64,000 nt of DNA from Terrimonas_A sp051954695 (GTDB taxonomy: Bacteria; Bacteroidota; Bacteroidia; Chitinophagales; Chitinophagaceae). Under the pieces are notes generated by a model, which saw only the letters and a program-made list of their open reading frames with translations, had not been told where the DNA came from and did not search any database. The stretch lies in the NCBI GenBank assembly GCA_051954695.1, contig JBQCHL010000027.1:1-64000 (forward strand), given 5' to 3'. Below, piece after piece: positions 8,958 through 18,546 of the stretch; within the stretch, counting starts at the first letter, position 1; each line of letters opens with the position of its first letter. The translations under genes were made by a program, and so were the position numbers.

Positions 8958-9928
8958 ATTTCCCGAACCTGCTCACACGGATACGGAGAGAATTTATAAC
9001 ATCCGCACCTGTCAGTTTCCTGATCAGGAAAAGCAAGAAGATCATTCTTCCGGGCTTTCAGGGCATTCCTTTGTTTGATGTGATCCGTTTCTTTTTCAGG
9101 CAGGCAAAAAAGACAGGGTTTACGGAAAGGGCATCTGCTATTGCATTCAACTTCACCATGGCCATCCCTCCTGCCGTGATCTTCCTGTTCACATTGGTGC
9201 CTTATCTTCCTATTTCAAAAGAATTCGTTCAGCAGATGTTTGGCCTGATCAGGGATGTGGTGCCGGGCGAAAAAAATAATCATGGGCTCATTAATTTCCT
9301 TTCAGATATTTTGAACAAACCGAGGACCGGGCTTTTATCTACCGGTTTTGTTCTGGCCATGTTCTTCTCTTCCAATGCCGTGATGGGCATCATGCGTTCT
9401 TTTGATAAAGACTACATAGGTTTCAGAAAGCGTAAGGGACTTAATCAAAGAGGCATGGCCCTCCGGTTAACGTTCATCCTGTTCATTCTGCTCTTTATTA
9501 CCATCATTGCACTGATCATGCAGGGTGCTGTGTTGCGATGGATGGGTGTGACCAATGAAACCGTCATCTCCCTGATCCATAACCTGCGCTGGGTCTTTAT
9601 TGTACTGATGTTCTTTTTCTGCATCTCTTTTATTTACCGGTATGCGCCGGCCATGCACAAGCGCTGGAAACTTATCAATCCCGGCTCCATACTCGCAGGT
9701 TTTCTGATGATCGCGTTCACGGCAGGCTTTTCCTATTGGGTCAGCAATTTCTCCAACTACAATGAGCTTTACGGGTCTATCAGCACGGTGCTGATCCTGA
9801 TGCTGCTGATCTATTTTAATTCACTGGTGTTATTAATTGGTTTTGAGCTGAATGTAAGCATCAATTCACTGAAGTATGAAGTGGATGAAAGGAATAAAAA
9901 TCTGGCAGGCGGGCACCATAATGCATAA
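8954..9928 (+). CDS. YihY/BrkB family inner-membrane protein
   Basis: The protein is 324 aa with about six membrane helices. Family landmarks are the N-terminal amphipathic region ending RASAIAFNFTMAIPPAVIF, the phrase FVLAMFFSSNAVMGIMRSFD, and FSNYNELYGSISTVLILMLL near the end. BrkB/YihY proteins are widespread membrane proteins whose molecular job is not settled; the old ribonuclease BN name is wrong. The start overlaps the mltG stop, so co-expression with cell-wall synthesis is likely. Confidence 0.92.
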   Translation: MNFPNLLTRIRREFITSAPVSFLIRKSKKIILPGFQGIPLFDVIRFFFRQAKKTGFTERASAIAFNFTMAIPPAVIFLFTLVPYLPISKEFVQQMFGLIRDVVPGEKNNHGLINFLSDILNKPRTGLLSTGFVLAMFFSSNAVMGIMRSFDKDYIGFRKRKGLNQRGMALRLTFILFILLFITIIALIMQGAVLRWMGVTNETVISLIHNLRWVFIVLMFFFCISFIYRYAPAMHKRWKLINPGSILAGFLMIAFTAGFSYWVSNFSNYNELYGSISTVLILMLLIYFNSLVLLIGFELNVSINSLKYEVDERNKNLAGGHHNA

Positions 9929-9969
9929 TTTTTGCGGAAATTTGATGTATAACCTCAAACCAAATTGTC

Positions 9970-10578
9970 ATGAAAAAAATACTCATTGCCGCCATCCCTC
10001 TCGCAGCAATAGCCTTTATGGCATTCCGGACTGCAACAGACCCTCTTCCCATTGGATCCAGCCTGCCTAATGCTGATGCGAAGATGAAAGACATCAGCGG
10101 TAAAGAAGTATCCTTTAAGGATGCGATGAAAAAAAACGGGTTAATGGTAATGTTCAGTTGTAATACCTGCCCGGTTGTAAAGAAATACCAGGGCCGTACC
10201 CTGGAAGCAGCTAAGCTGGCCAGCAGCCAGAATATTGGGGTCATACTCCTCAACCCGAATGAAGCTTCCAGGAATGATGGCGACTCCTATACTGATATGC
10301 AGGCTTATGCCAAAGAGCAGGGCTACAACTTCAGCTATGTGGTTGACAACAATTCTGCCATGGCCGATATTTTTGGAGCTACCCGCACCCCGGAAGTGTT
10401 CCTGTTCGACAAAAACAACAAGCTGGTTTACCATGGCGCTATTGATGATAATGCTAATGCAGCCGACCAGGTAACCAGGAAGCACCTGAGCATTGCTATT
10501 GACGAACTGGTTTCCGGTAAAGCCATTGCAACACCCACCACAAGATCTGTGGGATGTGTTATTAAAAGGGTAAAATAA
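9970..10578 (+). CDS. Secreted redoxin (thioredoxin-fold, AhpC/TSA-like)
   Basis: The product is 202 aa with a signal peptide (KKILIAAIPLAAIAFMAF). The thioredoxin-fold domain carries CNTC (C64, C67) followed by PVVKKYQ, a cis-proline region TRTPEVFLFD, and a conserved C-terminal cysteine in SVGCVIK (C196). Proteins of this kind, ending in S-x-GC-x-IK, are common in Bacteroidetes and are annotated as redoxin or peroxiredoxin-like; the substrate is unknown. It likely acts in the periplasm. It stands alone, 41 nt after the BrkB gene. Confidence 0.85.
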   Translation: MKKILIAAIPLAAIAFMAFRTATDPLPIGSSLPNADAKMKDISGKEVSFKDAMKKNGLMVMFSCNTCPVVKKYQGRTLEAAKLASSQNIGVILLNPNEASRNDGDSYTDMQAYAKEQGYNFSYVVDNNSAMADIFGATRTPEVFLFDKNNKLVYHGAIDDNANAADQVTRKHLSIAIDELVSGKAIATPTTRSVGCVIKRVK

Positions 10579-10676
10579 TTATTCCTGAACAGAGCTGGTC
10601 GGGACCGGAGCCGGGAGCCTCTTCCCGCTGTTTGTCATCCCGGCCCTGATTTCAGGGAATAACTGGAATAGTGCAT

Positions 10677-10720
10677 TAAAAGCCGGGGTCTCCTCAACGT
10701 TGAGGAGACCCCGGCTTTTA
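10677..10720. repeat. Perfect 44-bp palindrome
   Basis: The two 22-nt halves are exact reverse complements with no loop; the centre is CTCAACGTTGAG. It overlaps the box CCCCGGCTTTTATATTCTTTA (10709-10733) that is shared with the repeats at 2746 and 12264, and GTCATCCCGGCCCTGATTTC lies just upstream. It follows the redoxin gene and could act as a bidirectional terminator. Confidence 0.8.
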
Positions 10721-10801
10721 TATTCTTTAAACTCGTATGGAATTTCTCAACGCCGGCATCTCCTATTTACCAACACATCATTCATCACCAAAATCACGCT
10801 T

Positions 10802-10999
10802 ATGCTATCCCGCGTAATGATCAACCGCCTTATCATTCTCGGTTTTATGGTGCTTGTAGGTTATGCCCTGGCAAAGAGCATCCAGTCTGAAAGCTGGCTG
10901 GGACTATGCCTTTGCCTTACAAGCCTGGGAGCCGGTATTTATTTCCTGTACCTGCTGGCCAGGATGAAGCAGGAAATGGAAGCAGAAGAAAACAGGTAG
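10802..10999 (+). CDS. Small two-helix membrane protein of unknown function
   Basis: This is a 65-residue protein with two hydrophobic segments, LIILGFMVLVGYALA (about 9-23) and a second ending LGAGIYFLYLLA (about 32-53), and a charged C-terminus (KQEMEAEENR). The frame stays open back to 10700, but that part overlaps the palindromic repeat and shows no protein character, so I start at the ATG at 10802; an ATG at 10817 is also possible. No family was recognised. Confidence 0.5.
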   Translation: MLSRVMINRLIILGFMVLVGYALAKSIQSESWLGLCLCLTSLGAGIYFLYLLARMKQEMEAEENR

Positions 11000-11015
11000 G
11001 GAAGCCGGGCCCCTA

Positions 11016-11498
11016 TTAAAGTATAGCCATGATTTCTTTTTCCAACTCTTCTTCCGTCAGCTCCTCTTCAAGGAGCCGACGGTAAGATTTTGTATTATTT
11101 ACAAATAATGTGGCGGGCATAGCCCCAGACCACTTAGTATCTATTTTCGGACAGAAATAATCCGCATCGGTCTCATTGAGCCAAACTACCCTACTCTGCA
11201 GTTTCCTCTTTGCCACAAAGCTGTCTACTTTCGCCGGGTAATCATCCTCCATATCAAGACTCACAAATACAATGGTAAGACCCTTCTCCTTATATTTCGC
11301 ACCAAGCTTTTCAAAATGCGGCATCTCTGCAATACACGGCTTACAATAAGTTGCCCAGAAACTAATAATAAGAGGTGTCCTGCTCTCAGTAATCATCTTC
11401 TCCAACTCAGTAACTTTCACTTTCGCCACCTTCTGCCCCATCGCAAACCCACTAACAGTCAAAAGCAAACACCCTATCAATAACCTTTTCAATCTCAT
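11016..11498 (-). CDS. TlpA-like periplasmic thioredoxin
   Basis: The product is 160 aa. A signal peptide (LLIGCLLLTVSGFAMG) precedes a thioredoxin fold with the active site WATYCKPC (C52, C55) and a cis-proline in AMPATLFVN. Such proteins reduce disulfides or exchange thiols in the periplasm. The C-terminus (EEELTEEELEKEIMAIL) is an acidic helix. It lies 47 nt downstream of trmH on the same strand and may be co-transcribed, though the functions are unrelated. Confidence 0.9.
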   Translation of the reverse strand: MRLKRLLIGCLLLTVSGFAMGQKVAKVKVTELEKMITESRTPLIISFWATYCKPCIAEMPHFEKLGAKYKEKGLTIVFVSLDMEDDYPAKVDSFVAKRKLQSRVVWLNETDADYFCPKIDTKWSGAMPATLFVNNTKSYRRLLEEELTEEELEKEIMAIL

Positions 11499-11545
11499 AA
11501 CTTATATAATTTAGAAAATGCTATTCGCTACTACCGACTACCGGC

Positions 11546-12145
11546 TTATAACTCCTGACTCTCCTTCCACCCCCTCCATTCATCCATCAACTCCCTGTAC
11601 CTCTCTTCTCCCATTCTCGTCTGATCATACTGTCCTGCATTATTCTTCTGGCGGAAAGCTTCATACAAAGTTACTGCACAAGCCACGCTGATATTCAGTG
11701 AACGGATGATACCCACCTGTGGAATAATGAAATTGCCATCAGCTACAGCCCGCAATTCATCACTTACACCAGCATGTTCATTGCCAAATACCAATGCGAT
11801 GCTTTCGGTAAAATCAATGGCATGTAAACTTACAGCATCACTGCTGAGATGGGTTGTTAAAATACGTTTGTACCGCTTGCGCAATTCAGCCACACAAGCT
11901 TCCAGGTTGTCAAATTGATGAATGGTCAGCCACTTGGCTGCGCTGGAAGAACTTCGGCTCCCCCATTTTTTGTGACGGGGAATACGGGTATTGAGAATAT
12001 AAATATCCTGTACGCCTACAGCATCACAGGTACGCATAACAGCGGAAATATTGTGAGGGTCGAATACATTTTCCAGCACGATCGTAATATCCGGCTGACG
12101 ATGGGATAAAACGGCTTCAAGCCGAGCCTTTCTTTCAGGGGTCAT
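11546..12145 (-). CDS. trmH: tRNA (guanosine-2'-O-)-methyltransferase, TrmH/SpoU family
   Basis: This SPOUT-fold methyltransferase of 199 aa has all three family motifs: motif 1 with NISAVMRTCDAVG (catalytic Arg about R38), motif 2 LVFGNEHAGVS, and motif 3 IPQVGIIRSLNISVACA, which forms the knot that binds SAM. The short N-terminus and the C-terminal helical tail (MGEERYRELMDEWR) match TrmH, which methylates G18 of tRNA, rather than the longer RlmB type. The exact target is inferred from this resemblance. Confidence 0.88.
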   Translation of the reverse strand: MTPERKARLEAVLSHRQPDITIVLENVFDPHNISAVMRTCDAVGVQDIYILNTRIPRHKKWGSRSSSSAAKWLTIHQFDNLEACVAELRKRYKRILTTHLSSDAVSLHAIDFTESIALVFGNEHAGVSDELRAVADGNFIIPQVGIIRSLNISVACAVTLYEAFRQKNNAGQYDQTRMGEERYRELMDEWRGWKESQEL

Positions 12146-12199
12146 GCGGCGAAATTAGGAAATGATTATTGATTCGTTGAGCGCTGACTTTTGAACTCG

Positions 12200-12380
12200 T
12201 TAACCGATGGCCGACACGCAAACCTTACGCCAATTGGTGCCAGTGGCTCCTTTTCCATTGTCACCCCGGATCTTATATTCTTTAAACTTGGATGTGTCCT
12301 GAACCTGGTCCGGGGTGACAATGGAAAAAGAACTACAGGTCTGGCTTGCGTACTGGCCATCGGCCAACGGACAACGACCA
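12200..12380. repeat. Palindromic intergenic repeat, copy B
   Basis: The inner inverted repeat pairs 12249-12270 with 12309-12330, 21 of 22 positions (core CATTGTCACCCCGGA). The outer flanks also pair: CCGATGGCC..ACGCAA near 12203-12220 with TTGCGTACTGGCCATCGG near 12343-12361. The box at 12264-12288 is shared with the elements at 2746 and 10709. It fills the 341-nt gap between trmH and the AsmA-like gene, which shows no other feature besides a weak -7-like TATCTTTC at 12454-12461. Confidence 0.65.
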
Positions 12381-12486
12381 ACACCCAAACGGGTTTTTAC
12401 TAAAATTTATCCCCTTCAGATACTGATACTTAGACGATAACGATTGTTTTTTCTATCTTTCAGGCCAGTTAACCAAGCCAGTAACT

Positions 12487-15400
12487 ATGAAAAAAGCTAT
12501 CAAAAAGACATTAAAGATCACGGGAATTGTTTTACTCGTACTGATCGCTGCTGCTTTTATTATTCCAATCGCCTTCAAAAAGCAGATCACTTCACTTGTT
12601 AAAAAAGAGATCAATAAAAGCCTGACCGCTACGGTGGAATTCAAAGACGTAAGCCTTTCATTGTTCCGTCATTTCCCGAAAGTATCTATCAGTCTTGATG
12701 AACTTTCCGTAACCGGTACCAATGAATTTGCCGGCGACACCCTGGTATCCGCCGCCAATATTGATGTATCGGCCAACCTGATCAGCGTGATCAAAGGCAA
12801 AGACATCAAAGTGTCTGGCATTTACCTGGAATCGCCCCGGATACATGCGCTGGTGAATAAAGACGGAAAAGCTAATTGGGATATCACGAAACCGTCGACT
12901 GACACTTCTGCTTCTGCCGACACATCAGCCTCTGCATTTAAAATGAGCCTGAGTAAATATGCCATCCACAACGGCTATATCTATTATGAAGATAAAACAG
13001 CTGATATGAGTGCAGAGATCAGCGGCCTCGATCATGAAGGCAGTGGCGACTTTACACAGGACCTTTTCACGCTCTCCACACAAACTAAAGCAGATGCGGT
13101 CAATTTCAATTATGCAGGCATCCCCTATCTCGTCAAAACGAAAACGGATGTGGACGCAGACATCGCGGTTGATAATAAAGCCAGCAAATACAGTTTTAAA
13201 ACAGAAGACATTAACCTGAATAACCTGAAGCTTTCTGCAAACGGGTTCTTTCAACTGGTGAACGACAGCACTTATAATATGGATATCAATTTTAAATCAC
13301 CTTCCAATGATTTCAAGGATATCCTTTCCCTGGTGCCAGCAGTTTATAAAAATGATTTTGACAAGATCAAGACCAGCGGCAGTGCTGCTTTTAATGGTTT
13401 TGTAAAAGGCACTTACAGTTCTGCCCAACTTCCGGCCTACGATGTGAACCTCGAAGTAAAAGATGGTTTTTTTCAATACCCCGATCTTCCAAAGCCTGTA
13501 AAGAACATCCAGCTTTCCCTGCAGGCCAGTAATAAGGACGGACAACTGGATAACACAGTCGTGAACCTTTCCAAAGGGCATCTCGAAATGGACAATGAAC
13601 CGTTCGATTTCCGTTTTATTTTCAAAAACCCGCAAACTGCGCAATACATAGATGCTGCTGCAAAAGGCAAACTGGACCTTTCGCAGGTAACCCAATTTGT
13701 AAAACTGGAAGGCAATACCAAACTCGCAGGCATTGTAGGTGCAGATATTTTTGCAAAAGGAAATATGTCGGCCCTTCAAACGCAACAGGGGGATTTCTCA
13801 GCAGGCGGTTTTCTCGATATACAAAAGCTGTTCTATTCTTCCAGTGCATTCCCTCAACCGATACAGAACGGCAATATCAAAGTGCAGATCGCTAACAGCG
13901 GCGGCATAGCAGATAATACAGAAGTAGTGATCCCTGCAGGGCATATTGAAGTGGGCAAAGATCCCGTTGATTTTACCCTCCAATTAAAAAGGCCGATGTC
14001 TTCTATCGATTTCAATGGTACTGCTAAGGGAAGTTTCAACCTTGACAATGTGAAGCAATTCGTTCAATTGGAACAGGGCACTTCCGTTACCGGCCTGCTC
14101 GATGCCGCATTGAGCTTTGCAGGAAATAAGACCGCTATTGACAAAGGAGAATATGATAAGATCAACTTATCCGGTACTACTAACCTGAACAAGTTCAAAT
14201 ACGTATCAAAAGATTATCCCGGGGGTGTTGGCATTAGCACTACACAGCTGACATTTAATCCAAAAACCGTTGCGCTGAACAACCTCGCAGGCAATTATCT
14301 GAACTCCAATTTTACCGCTAACGGTGTGTTGAATAACCTGATCGGTTATGCCCTGAAAAATGAACCATTACAGGGTAATGTGAATGTGAACGTAGACAAA
14401 ATGAACCTGAACGACTGGATGGGCACGGATACTACTTCCACCACAGCTACAAATGCCGGCAGCACAGCCACAACAAGCTCTGCTCCTTTTCTTGTGCCTG
14501 CAGGACTCAACCTTACATTGAATGCAAAAGCAGGACAGGTCACTTATGATAAAGTAAACTATGATAATATCAATGGTACCCTTGTGCTGAATGATGAAAC
14601 CGTAAAGTTGCAAAATGTGCAGGCGAATGCCCTGGAAGGAACAATGAATTTCAACGGTTCCTATTCAACCAAATTGAATAAAAAAGACCCGGCCGTATCC
14701 CTCAGTTATGATATCAAGGATATTGATATTCAAAAAGCATTTCTTTCTTTCAATACTGTAAAACAACTAATGCCTGTTGCACAATTCCTTGCAGGCAAGC
14801 TGAATTCCCAGTTAACCGTAACAGGAAATCTCAACGGCAACATGATGCCTGAATTAAGCAGTCTTACAGGAAAAGGTACATTATTGCTGCTGGAAGGCGT
14901 ATTAAAGAAATTTGCACCGCTGGAAAAGATCGCCAGCACCTTGCAGATACAGGAATTGCAGTCCATCACGCTGAAAGACATCAAAAACTCCATCGAGTTT
15001 GCCAATGGAAAAGTGCTGGTAAAACCCTTTACTGTTAAAGTAAAAGATATTGAAATGCAGATCGGGGGCACACATTCCTTTGATCAGTCGATCGACTACA
15101 TTGTAGCCATGAAAGTACCGCGCAAATACCTGGGTACACAGGGAAATAACCTGATCAACGGATTGGTGACTCAGGCTAACAATAAAGGCGTTGATGTCAA
15201 AGTAAGTGACATGATCGACCTGAACATTAAAATGGGCGGCAATATCAACAACCCGACCATTAAGACAGACCTGAAAGAAGTGGCTGGAGATGCAGTAGCA
15301 GATCTCAAACAGCAGGCACAGGATTTTGCACAGCAAAAGATTGACAGCGCCAAACAAACGCTTAAGGATTCTGTAGCAGCAGTGAAAAACCAGGTGGTCA

Positions 15401-15549
15401 GCGATCTGAAAGATGAATTAAAGAACAAGATACTTGGCAATAAAGACACCACTCAGAACGCCAACACGCCGGATAGTACAAAAACCAAAGCCGGCGATAA
15501 GATCAAAAACACGCTGAACAATCTGCTGAAAAAGAAAAAGGAGAACTGA
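12487..15549 (+). CDS. AsmA-family large periplasmic protein
   Basis: The protein is 1020 aa. One N-terminal membrane anchor (GIVLLVLIAAAFIIPIAF, about 13-30) is followed by an AsmA N-terminal domain (VEFKDVSLSLFRHFPKVSI), long beta-rich repeats, and an AsmA-like C-terminal region (GTLLLLEGVLKKFAPLEKIA). The tail (about 935-1020) is charged and probably helical. AsmA-like proteins form a long beta-groove and are implicated in lipid transport between the inner and outer membranes and in outer-membrane homeostasis. A serine/threonine/alanine-rich linker lies near 137-150. Its stop codon directly abuts the stop of the convergent DUF4397 gene. Confidence 0.88.
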   Translation: MKKAIKKTLKITGIVLLVLIAAAFIIPIAFKKQITSLVKKEINKSLTATVEFKDVSLSLFRHFPKVSISLDELSVTGTNEFAGDTLVSAANIDVSANLISVIKGKDIKVSGIYLESPRIHALVNKDGKANWDITKPSTDTSASADTSASAFKMSLSKYAIHNGYIYYEDKTADMSAEISGLDHEGSGDFTQDLFTLSTQTKADAVNFNYAGIPYLVKTKTDVDADIAVDNKASKYSFKTEDINLNNLKLSANGFFQLVNDSTYNMDINFKSPSNDFKDILSLVPAVYKNDFDKIKTSGSAAFNGFVKGTYSSAQLPAYDVNLEVKDGFFQYPDLPKPVKNIQLSLQASNKDGQLDNTVVNLSKGHLEMDNEPFDFRFIFKNPQTAQYIDAAAKGKLDLSQVTQFVKLEGNTKLAGIVGADIFAKGNMSALQTQQGDFSAGGFLDIQKLFYSSSAFPQPIQNGNIKVQIANSGGIADNTEVVIPAGHIEVGKDPVDFTLQLKRPMSSIDFNGTAKGSFNLDNVKQFVQLEQGTSVTGLLDAALSFAGNKTAIDKGEYDKINLSGTTNLNKFKYVSKDYPGGVGISTTQLTFNPKTVALNNLAGNYLNSNFTANGVLNNLIGYALKNEPLQGNVNVNVDKMNLNDWMGTDTTSTTATNAGSTATTSSAPFLVPAGLNLTLNAKAGQVTYDKVNYDNINGTLVLNDETVKLQNVQANALEGTMNFNGSYSTKLNKKDPAVSLSYDIKDIDIQKAFLSFNTVKQLMPVAQFLAGKLNSQLTVTGNLNGNMMPELSSLTGKGTLLLLEGVLKKFAPLEKIASTLQIQELQSITLKDIKNSIEFANGKVLVKPFTVKVKDIEMQIGGTHSFDQSIDYIVAMKVPRKYLGTQGNNLINGLVTQANNKGVDVKVSDMIDLNIKMGGNINNPTIKTDLKEVAGDAVADLKQQAQDFAQQKIDSAKQTLKDSVAAVKNQVVSDLKDELKNKILGNKDTTQNANTPDSTKTKAGDKIKNTLNNLLKKKKEN

Positions 15550-16317
15550 TCAGTTACTCCTTATAGCTGCACGGGAACTGCTTTGCTTCGATAGCTGTTC
15601 GGTAAGCGCTCCATTCTGAATGAACTTGATCATTTCAGCAGCAGGAGTAGTACCTGGCAAGCCTGTCAGCAACACAGTATAAAGTTTGTTTTGTTCAACA
15701 GTGATAGTGCGGTCTGCATCAATAGTACCCCCATTGGTAATATCGATACTCACCTGCCCCGGAGCGATGGCAACGAAATCAGCAACAAAACCAAAAGCAG
15801 GTTGCTGGTTCACTACGTTCGTTCCACCTGCAGTAATAGTAACAGTAGGCCTGGAAGAATCGGGAATGGCATTGATATAACGGATATAAGACTGACCTGT
15901 AGCCGTTAGCGTATCAAAGTTGTCGTGCACGATCACATTGCGGTAATTGCTGTTGGCTCCTATCGTAAAACTGGAATAATATTTCTTCGGTTCAAGATTC
16001 GCTGTAGCTGTTGCGATCGGTTCTGAAGAAGAAGTAGCACTATACGCTTCCAATGTACGGTTGCCAGGATAAACAGAAAGATAGCCCCCTGTATAATTGG
16101 TATAAGCCAAGGGGAAATTGGTAAGGCTGCCTCCATTCAAAGTAAGAATAAGCGATGATTGATCAGGGGCCAGATTAAACGCCATCAGGCCGGCGACCTG
16201 AACATTCTGATTATTATCGTCATTAAATTTGGAACATGACAGCATTACTGTGCTGCCTGCAAGTGCTAATGAAACAGACAGGATCCTTGAACGGAAAACA
16301 GAGAATAATGGTTTCAT
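15550..16317 (-). CDS. DUF4397-domain lipoprotein
   Basis: The product is 255 aa. The signal peptide ends in the lipobox VMLSC (C28), followed by SKFNDDNNQN. The rest is a beta-sandwich typical of DUF4397: FNLAPDQSSLILTLNGG, SYIRYINAIPDSS and LYTVLLTGLPG. The function is unknown; such proteins are common surface or periplasmic lipoproteins in Bacteroidetes. It converges on the AsmA-like gene with no intervening base. Confidence 0.85.
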   Translation of the reverse strand: MKPLFSVFRSRILSVSLALAGSTVMLSCSKFNDDNNQNVQVAGLMAFNLAPDQSSLILTLNGGSLTNFPLAYTNYTGGYLSVYPGNRTLEAYSATSSSEPIATATANLEPKKYYSSFTIGANSNYRNVIVHDNFDTLTATGQSYIRYINAIPDSSRPTVTITAGGTNVVNQQPAFGFVADFVAIAPGQVSIDITNGGTIDADRTITVEQNKLYTVLLTGLPGTTPAAEMIKFIQNGALTEQLSKQSSSRAAIRSN

Positions 16318-16505
16318 GATACAACTCCTTTTTGAGGTTAAAAAAACAAAGGGGAGCAGTATAATAGTTTGGCTGGCACCACCAGAAAGTACCGGTGGCG
16401 TAGAATTGTAAGAGCTGCAAAATTAACTCCGGATCAGTTATAAGACCGTTAAAGAAGATATAAGGATTAGAAGAAAAGTTACATATAAGCAGGAAAATAT
16501 ATTCC

Positions 16506-17723
16506 TTATTCACTCAAAAGTTTGTCCACTTCTTCATTGAATTCCTTTACAAAATCAGTAAAATATTTGCCAGTGGCAGGTCCTGTATAACCAGTATGTA
16601 TTCTGGCCACTTCGCCTTTTTTATTAATGAATAAAGTAGTGGGAAAAGACAGGAAGGCATTCAACGAAGGCAATGAATTGGCTACATACTGCTTATCAGC
16701 CAGGCCACCAAAAACCTGGTCATACTTTATATCAAATTTTTGACCAAAGCGGCCGATCGCTTTGCGTGCAAAAGCCGTATCATTTTTTCTTTCATAATAA
16801 ATAGTGACCACTTCCACACCACGTTTACTGTTTTGCTTATACCAGGGAGAAAGAAACGCTGCTTCGTCCATGCAATTGGGGCACCAGGTGCCGCTGATGG
16901 CAACGATCACTACCTTTCCTTTGTATTTGGCATCAGTAAGGGAAACCTGTTTCCCATTCAGATCGGGAAAGGAAAAATCAAACTTGCTGTATCCCTTTTT
17001 CAGATAGGTCAATGAATAAAGATCAGGCAGAGTGGCGTCTTCATTATGTTTTCCGGCAAAAGGCAGTGAGCCACGCACGCCTATCAATTCACCGGAAATA
17101 GTTCCATCAGCATTAAAGCTTCCTTTATAATAAGAAGGGCTTGAACCGATAAAAGAAGAAAGATAAAACTGGTTACCATCTACAATGCCTTCCAGGTATC
17201 TTGAATCGCCGGTTACGCGAAGAAAAGTGGCTGTCAGTTTATTTCCTTCTTGCGTGAACAAACCTATCGTGCTGTCTGACTTGCCAAAAACAATATCGTA
17301 AGTGCCGGAGATATCTCCTGCAGGTTGCCGGGTGCCTTCAGTGAAGCGGTAAGCTTTACCCTGCTCGGCTCTTACGCGAATAGGCGAACCGCTTCCATCC
17401 TGCTTATGCAATACACCTTCGAGTGTATTGTTTTCAATTCTGAAAGCAAGTTCATTATCAAACTGATCAAGCGAGATAAACAAAGAGTCATTTCTGCTGG
17501 TAAGTCGCCCGCCATCAAACTTCTCCGCAGCATTCAGGAAATACACTTTAGCGTCTTTGATCGATTTCCCCTGGATCTCAAAATTAAAAGGAACTTCTAC
17601 TCCTTCACGGATCAGGAAAACACCTCTCCATTTGCCAAATGGTGTAAACCCAGATCCGGCGTTGAGTGTAAGAGCAGGCAGGAACGCAAAGAGTGTTGCA
17701 ATAGCAGAAATGATTTTTTTCAT
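16506..17723 (-). CDS. Secreted TlpA-family thiol:disulfide protein with an N-terminal beta domain
   Basis: The product is 405 aa. A signal peptide (1-22) and a beta-rich N-terminal region (about 25-235, GKWRGVFLIREGVEVPFNFEI) precede a thioredoxin-like domain with SGTWCPNC (C281, C284) and a cis-proline in LSFPTTLFIN. The architecture is common in Bacteroidetes and is usually annotated as TlpA disulfide reductase. It probably acts in the periplasm. It is the third thioredoxin-fold protein in 8 kb. It is divergent from the gene at 18095 across a 370-nt gap. Confidence 0.88.
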   Translation of the reverse strand: MKKIISAIATLFAFLPALTLNAGSGFTPFGKWRGVFLIREGVEVPFNFEIQGKSIKDAKVYFLNAAEKFDGGRLTSRNDSLFISLDQFDNELAFRIENNTLEGVLHKQDGSGSPIRVRAEQGKAYRFTEGTRQPAGDISGTYDIVFGKSDSTIGLFTQEGNKLTATFLRVTGDSRYLEGIVDGNQFYLSSFIGSSPSYYKGSFNADGTISGELIGVRGSLPFAGKHNEDATLPDLYSLTYLKKGYSKFDFSFPDLNGKQVSLTDAKYKGKVVIVAISGTWCPNCMDEAAFLSPWYKQNSKRGVEVVTIYYERKNDTAFARKAIGRFGQKFDIKYDQVFGGLADKQYVANSLPSLNAFLSFPTTLFINKKGEVARIHTGYTGPATGKYFTDFVKEFNEEVDKLLSE

Positions 17724-18094
17724 TTTTAAAACACCGGTTTCAGGTAATAACCCAGTTAAAAGTTTAAGTGTTTAAAGGTTTAAGAATTGAATACCGGTAC
17801 GTACTTCAAACATCCAGGATGAAGTCGGGGCTCAATTTCAAGCCTTAATCAATTGACCTGTCTTATGGCAAACGTTTGCGTAACCGTTCATTTAAAACGT
17901 TAAAAGATCAACAAGCACTATAGATCATGTTCAGCATTGTTGAACTTTGTAGTGGATCATTTGCAGAGTTTAATTTAGTCCACTAAATTTGTAGACAAAG
18001 GAAACGAATAAAAATATTCTTTCCAAAAAATTGTTATGGTCAGGATAAACTAATAATTGCTATTGATTGTACTTATACCGTTAAAAACAAACCA
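17724..18094. other. Divergent intergenic region with a short inverted repeat
   Basis: The 371-nt AT-rich gap between divergent genes shows no gene. TAGTGGA (17950-17956) and TCCACTA (17979-17985) are inverted, and TTTAGTCCACTAAA (17975-17988) is itself nearly palindromic, so a repressor site is possible. No confident promoter was assigned. Confidence 0.35.
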
Positions 18095-18418
18095 ATGCTT
18101 CTACTCAAGTCAACACTCGCCGCTTTTTTATTCCCATTGCTGGCATTCTCTCCTGCACAGGAAAGCCGTGCTAAGAACCCTGTTGAAATAAAAGGAATTG
18201 TTGTCAGCGCTGAAACCGGCAAGCCTATTTCCGGCATTTATCTTTTTGTGACGGAAGGCGAAGAAGAAGCACTTACAGATGCAAAGGGTGAGTTCAGGAT
18301 CAAAACATGGAAGCCATTACCCCTGGTACTGACCAGTCAGAATAGCGATTATCATACGGTACGGTTGAAGATCAACCAGGCTTCCGGCACTATAGCAGTA
18401 AAACTCCGGAAAAAATAA
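18095..18418 (+). CDS. Small secreted carboxypeptidase-regulatory-like domain protein
   Basis: The product is 107 aa. A signal peptide (STLAAFLFPLLAFSPA) is followed by a single beta-sandwich of the CarboxypepD_reg type (VEIKGIVVSAETGKPISGIYLFV...LTDAKGEFRIKT). In Bacteroidetes this domain usually sits at the front of TonB receptors; here it stands alone. The role is unknown. Confidence 0.7.
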   Translation: MLLLKSTLAAFLFPLLAFSPAQESRAKNPVEIKGIVVSAETGKPISGIYLFVTEGEEEALTDAKGEFRIKTWKPLPLVLTSQNSDYHTVRLKINQASGTIAVKLRKK

Positions 18419-18487
18419 GGTGTTTACACCCTAAGATAATTGTTTATAAATCCTGCTTTTATATTCGTGAAAATTAATGCATATACT

Positions 18488-18495
18488 TAATTTTG
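18488..18495 (+). promoter_or_regulatory. Probable -7 element upstream of the Crp/Fnr gene
   Basis: TAATTTTG matches TAnnTTTG, 51 nt before the start at 18547. The -33 box is not evident. Confidence 0.4.
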
Positions 18496-18546
18496 TCCTT
18501 GATCGGGCATAAGCCCTTTTGAGAGAGTTATCAACGCATTGGAGTT

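Noticed and set aside
10700..10801. N-terminal extension of the small membrane protein
   Set aside because: It begins inside the 44-bp palindrome and reads as repeat sequence; the ATG at 10802 gives a normal two-helix protein.
15540..15560. Overlap of the AsmA-like and DUF4397 stop codons as a regulatory feature
   Set aside because: The stops only abut (TGA next to TCA); such zero-gap convergence is common in compact genomes.
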